The notes beneath the pieces were generated by a model that was not told where the DNA came from, made no database searches, and saw only the letters and a program-made list of their open reading frames with translations. DNA of 64,000 nt, from NCBI RefSeq assembly GCF_030317145.1, contig NZ_JASZYE010000006.1:186001-250000 (forward strand), in the 5' to 3' direction. A program made the position numbers and the translations under genes. This DNA comes from Variovorax flavidus (lineage in GTDB: Bacteria > Pseudomonadota > Gammaproteobacteria > Burkholderiales > Burkholderiaceae_C). Shown piece by piece: positions 60,897 through 64,000 of the stretch (position 1 is its first letter; every line of letters starts with the position of its first letter).

Positions 60897-61619
60897 TCAG
60901 CGCTGGAGCAGGACGCGTACGGCCCCGGGCAGCGAGTGCACCTCGGGCATGAAGCGATCGATCACCGCCCCGAGCACCACCGCAAGCAACAACGCGCCCA
61001 GCAACGGCTTCCAGGTGAGTCGCACCGCGGCAAGCAGCCAGCCTTCCCGCGCAACGCGCACCGCGGTGCGTGCCGATACGTACGAGAACGCCACTTCCAC
61101 GGCGACCGCGAGCAACGCGTCCCAGCCGAAATAGAGCAGCACCAACGCGCCCGCGCCGAACACGACCGCGACGCAGATCAGGAAGATCGCGAGCACCGGC
61201 ACCACGACGACCGCGCCCTCGTCCGCACCGGCCGCCACATCGAGCACGCCGCCGGCCACATCGGCGACGCTGGTGTCGGCACCGGGATTCGCTCCGCCGC
61301 CGTGCGCGGACGGCCAGTCGCCGACCCCGGGGTCTGGCACGTCGGGATCGAACCGGGTGTCGCGCCGCACAAGCCGAGCCGCCCACCAGCGCAGCACCAG
61401 CAGGTAGGCGAGATAGCCCACGCCCAGCGTCACGAAGTAGCGCGTGGCGAGCGACTCGACACCCCAGCGCATCTGCAGGTGCGACACCATCCACATCAGC
61501 AACAAGGTGAAGGTGCCAATCAGCAGGCCGTGCGTTCGCAGGTTGTAGGTGCGATGCAGGTCGCGCTCGACCTGCGTTTCCCACAGGCGCACGGAGCGCC
61601 AGTCCGAAAGAATCCTCAA
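60897..61619 (-). CDS. Inner-membrane protein of unknown function
   Basis: The product has 240 residues with about five hydrophobic segments (around 30-45, 65-80, 135-160, 163-175 and 210-225). An Asp/Gly-rich central loop (RFDPDVPDPGVGDWPSAHGG) separates the first two from the rest. It has no recognised domain. It is probably co-transcribed with alr, whose stop lies 10 bp upstream. Confidence 0.75.
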   Translation of the reverse strand: MRILSDWRSVRLWETQVERDLHRTYNLRTHGLLIGTFTLLLMWMVSHLQMRWGVESLATRYFVTLGVGYLAYLLVLRWWAARLVRRDTRFDPDVPDPGVGDWPSAHGGGANPGADTSVADVAGGVLDVAAGADEGAVVVVPVLAIFLICVAVVFGAGALVLLYFGWDALLAVAVEVAFSYVSARTAVRVAREGWLLAAVRLTWKPLLGALLLAVVLGAVIDRFMPEVHSLPGAVRVLLQR

Positions 61620-61629
61620 GCAGGCGCTT

Positions 61630-62718
61630 TCAATCGACCGTGGCAGGCACCCGCATGGCGACAGCGCACATCAGCTCGTAGCCGACGGTGCCGGCGGCCT
61701 GCGCCACGTCGTCGATATACAGCAGCGCGCCGTTGGACGCGCGGCCCCACAGCGTGACCTCGCTGCCGAAGCCCGCGTCGGGCACCGGCGTCAGGTCGAC
61801 CGTGATCATGTCCATGCTCACGCGCCCGACCATCCGGGTGCGCACGCCGTTGACCAGCACCGGCGTGCCAGTGGTGCAGTGCCGCGGGTAGCCGTCGGCA
61901 TAGCCGACCGCGGCGACGCCGATGCGCATCGGCCCTTCGGCCGCGAAGCTCGATCCGTAGCCGATGGTGTCGCCCGCCTTCAGGTTCTGCACGCCGATCA
62001 GTTGCGTGGACAGCGTCATGCCGGGCTGGAGCTGCCAGTGCGCGGCGTCGTGTTCGGGAAAGTCCGGAGCACTGCCGTACAGCAGGATGCCGGGGCGCAC
62101 CCAGTCGGCCCGCGTGCTCGGCGCGTGACGCAAGGTCGCGGCGCTGTTGGCAGTCGACCGCTCGCCCGGCAGGTCCTGCGTGGTGCGCTCGAAGACTTCG
62201 ATCTGGTGGGCGATGCCACGCGCGCCGTCGGCATCGCTGAAGTGCGTCATCAGCGTGATCTCGTCGACCTGCGGCAGCGCGTTCAGCCGGGTCCACGCCG
62301 AGCGGAAGCGCTCGGGCGTGAAACCGAGCCGGTTCATGCCCGAATTCATCTTGAGGAAGACACGTTGCGGCGCCTGCGTCTTGTGTGCGGCCAGCATGTC
62401 GATCTGCTCGTCGCAGTGCACCGCGTGCCAGAGATCGAGCCGCGAGCACAGCTCCAGGTCGCGCGCATCGAACACGCCTTCGAGCAGCAGGATGGGGCCG
62501 CGCCAGCCGAGCGCGCGCACGCGTTCGGCCTCCTTCAGGTCGAGCAGCGCGAAGCCGTCGGCGGCGCGAAAGGCGTCGAAGACCCGCTCGATGCCGTGAC
62601 CGTAGGCATTGGCCTTGACGACGGCCCACACGCGCGAGTCGAGCGCCGCGCGGCGTGCGCGGTCGAGGTTGTGCCGCAGTGCAGCAAGATGAACAGTGGC
62701 GAGGATCGGACGCGGCAC
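61630..62718 (-). CDS. alr: Alanine racemase
   Basis: This PLP enzyme makes D-alanine for peptidoglycan. The product has 362 residues from GTG 62718 (MPRPILATVHLAALRHNLDR), preferred over GTG 62748 because AGGG lies 8 bp upstream. The PLP Lys is Lys35 in WAVVKANAYGHG. The other conserved segments are GYGSSFAAEGPMRIGVAAVG, GYADGYPR and GRVSMDMITVDLT. It is divergent from lplT (171-bp gap). Confidence 0.94.
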   Translation of the reverse strand: MPRPILATVHLAALRHNLDRARRAALDSRVWAVVKANAYGHGIERVFDAFRAADGFALLDLKEAERVRALGWRGPILLLEGVFDARDLELCSRLDLWHAVHCDEQIDMLAAHKTQAPQRVFLKMNSGMNRLGFTPERFRSAWTRLNALPQVDEITLMTHFSDADGARGIAHQIEVFERTTQDLPGERSTANSAATLRHAPSTRADWVRPGILLYGSAPDFPEHDAAHWQLQPGMTLSTQLIGVQNLKAGDTIGYGSSFAAEGPMRIGVAAVGYADGYPRHCTTGTPVLVNGVRTRMVGRVSMDMITVDLTPVPDAGFGSEVTLWGRASNGALLYIDDVAQAAGTVGYELMCAVAMRVPATVD

Positions 62719-62889
62719 GGCAAAAACCCTGTGAAAAGCAGGAAACACTCACACAAACGCGCCCAGAGTGGAGAGCGCGTCACGCCATTTTGACACCGCA
62801 CCCCCATGCTATAACCGCGCAGCCGCCACGGAAGCGGCCCCTCTTCCACTATCGCCAGCAGTCTCAATTTCTGGCCAGCCAGCCCATCG

Positions 62890-64000
62890 ATGAAGCGCGG
62901 TTTCTACACGATCATGTCGGCCCAGTTCTTTTCGTCACTGGCCGACAACGCGCTTTTCGTTGCGGCCGTGGAACTGATGCGAACCAACGGCGCGCCCGAA
63001 TGGCAGCGCGCCGCGCTGGTGCCGATCTTCACCATCTTCTATGTGGCGCTGGCCCCGCTGGTTGGCGCCTTTGCCGACGCCTTGCCCAAGGGCAAGGTCA
63101 TGTTCATCAGCAACGCGATCAAGGTGGTGGGCTGCGTGATGATGCTGTTCGGCTCGCACCCGCTGCTGGCCTACGCCATCGTCGGGCTGGGCGCCGCGGC
63201 GTACTCGCCGGCCAAGTACGGCATCCTGACGGAGCTGCTTCCGGCCTCGCAACTGGTCAAGGCCAACGGCTGGATCGAAGGCCTGACCATCGCCTCGATC
63301 ATCCTGGGCATCGTGCTCGGCGGCCAGCTCGTGGGCCATGCGCTGTCGAGCCACCTGCTCGCGCTGGATTTCCCGGTCATCAATACGGGCATCGACACGC
63401 CCCCCGAAGCGGCGATCTCCGCGCTGATCCTGGTCTACATCGTGGCCGCGTGGTTCAACACCCGCATCCCCGACACCGGCGTCGAAATGCGGCCGCTTCG
63501 CTCCAACCCGCAGCACGGCTTCGTCCGCAACATGGCCGCGCTGCTGCCCGATTTCTGGCACTGCAATTCGCGGCTCTGGCGCGACAAGCTCGGCCAGATC
63601 TCGCTGGCGACCACCACCCTGTTCTGGGGTGCGGGCGGCAACCTCAAGTACATCGTGCTGGCCTGGGCGTCGTTGGCGCTGGGCTACAACACCGCGCAGG
63701 CCTCGTCGCTGACGGGTGTGGTCGCGATCGGCACCGCCGTCGGCGCGATCGTGGCTTCGGTGCGCATGCGGCTGGACATGGCGACGCGCGTGATTCCCCT
63801 GGGCATCGGCATGGGCGTGCTGGTGATCGGGATGAACTTCATCGGCAACATCTGGCTGGCGGTGCCCTTCCTCATCCTGCTGGGCGGGCTCGGCGGCTTC
63901 CTCGTGGTGCCGATGAATGCGCTGCTCCAGCACCGCGGGCACAACCTGATGGGCGCGGGCCGGTCGATCGCGGTGCAGAACTTCAACGAGCAGTCCTGCA
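62890..64000 (+). CDS. lplT: Lysophospholipid transporter LplT (cut by window end)
   Basis: This MFS flippase moves lysophospholipids inward across the inner membrane. The 370 visible residues begin MKRGFYTIMSAQFFSSLADN and include ADALPKGKVMFISNAIKVVG, AYSPAKYGILTELLPASQLV and GAGRSIAVQNFNEQSC at the edge. No Aas/PlsC-type gene is visible before the window ends. TTGACA at 62790 and TATAAC at 62810 lie in the upstream gap, but their 14-bp spacing is short for a standard promoter. Confidence 0.92.
   Translation, partial: MKRGFYTIMSAQFFSSLADNALFVAAVELMRTNGAPEWQRAALVPIFTIFYVALAPLVGAFADALPKGKVMFISNAIKVVGCVMMLFGSHPLLAYAIVGLGAAAYSPAKYGILTELLPASQLVKANGWIEGLTIASIILGIVLGGQLVGHALSSHLLALDFPVINTGIDTPPEAAISALILVYIVAAWFNTRIPDTGVEMRPLRSNPQHGFVRNMAALLPDFWHCNSRLWRDKLGQISLATTTLFWGAGGNLKYIVLAWASLALGYNTAQASSLTGVVAIGTAVGAIVASVRMRLDMATRVIPLGIGMGVLVIGMNFIGNIWLAVPFLILLGGLGGFLVVPMNALLQHRGHNLMGAGRSIAVQNFNEQSC

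Overview
The window is high-GC DNA with compact, mostly co-directional operons, several orphan Bug/TctC-type periplasmic binding proteins, an hpa aromatic-degradation operon and a radA / alr / lplT neighbourhood. Together these point to a betaproteobacterium of the Burkholderiales, most likely Comamonadaceae and Variovorax-like. This is inferred from gene content and style. There is no rRNA or tRNA gene here to prove it, and no complete insertion sequence or CRISPR array was seen.

Layout. 0-2.6 kb: an incomplete secreted protein, pyrE and xth (divergent starts 13 bp apart), and a LysR regulator. 2.7-4.9 kb: a flavin monooxygenase with an orphan Bug binding protein. 4.9-18.5 kb: a continuous minus-strand block of 14 genes for uptake and breakdown of a biuret-like or carboxybiuret-like nitrogen compound. 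It holds allophanate hydrolase (AtzF-like), a NitT/TauT-type ABC importer, the AtzG-AtzE-AtzH set, a BMP/nucleoside-type ABC importer, a biuret amidohydrolase (BiuH-like), a second cysteine hydrolase and a GntR regulator. The same operator-like dyad stands in front of both transcription units (11942-11957 and 18502-18517). No cyanuric acid hydrolase is present.

18.6-31.6 kb: an M48 protease, AmpG permease, a FitAB/VapBC-type toxin-antitoxin pair behind a 34-bp palindrome, a three-gene ketosynthase / chain-length factor / halogenase-like flavoprotein locus, an OmpR-type two-component system with a CpxR-box-like site, an O-antigen ligase family protein, a zinc-finger protein, ilvE and rdgC. 31.6-40.9 kb: an accessory stretch with small secreted proteins, a NERD-UvrD helicase, two adjacent genes each broken by one lesion (an OLD nuclease with a frameshift and a DUF2130 protein with an in-frame TAG), and a small gene preceded by a strongly structured leader.

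40.9-47.6 kb: an isoquinoline oxidoreductase-like molybdenum hydroxylase pair with a TetR regulator, an SDR with a LysR regulator, and radA. 47.6-48.9 kb: an AbiE-type toxin-antitoxin pair whose promoter is bracketed by a perfect 16-bp inverted repeat. 48.9-60.9 kb: the homoprotocatechuate operon hpaR-G1-G2-(bug)-E-D-F-H-I, followed with a 4-bp gap by a dihydroxy-acid dehydratase-like enzyme, another Bug protein, a class II aldolase and a ketopantoate reductase-like enzyme. 60.9-64 kb: a membrane protein, alr, and an incomplete lplT.

Two copies of a roughly 105-bp repeat (27489-27600 and 58962-59063) fold identically and differ by compensatory base changes. Coordinates and translations were read directly from the sequence. 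Family names rest on motif recognition without database searches.
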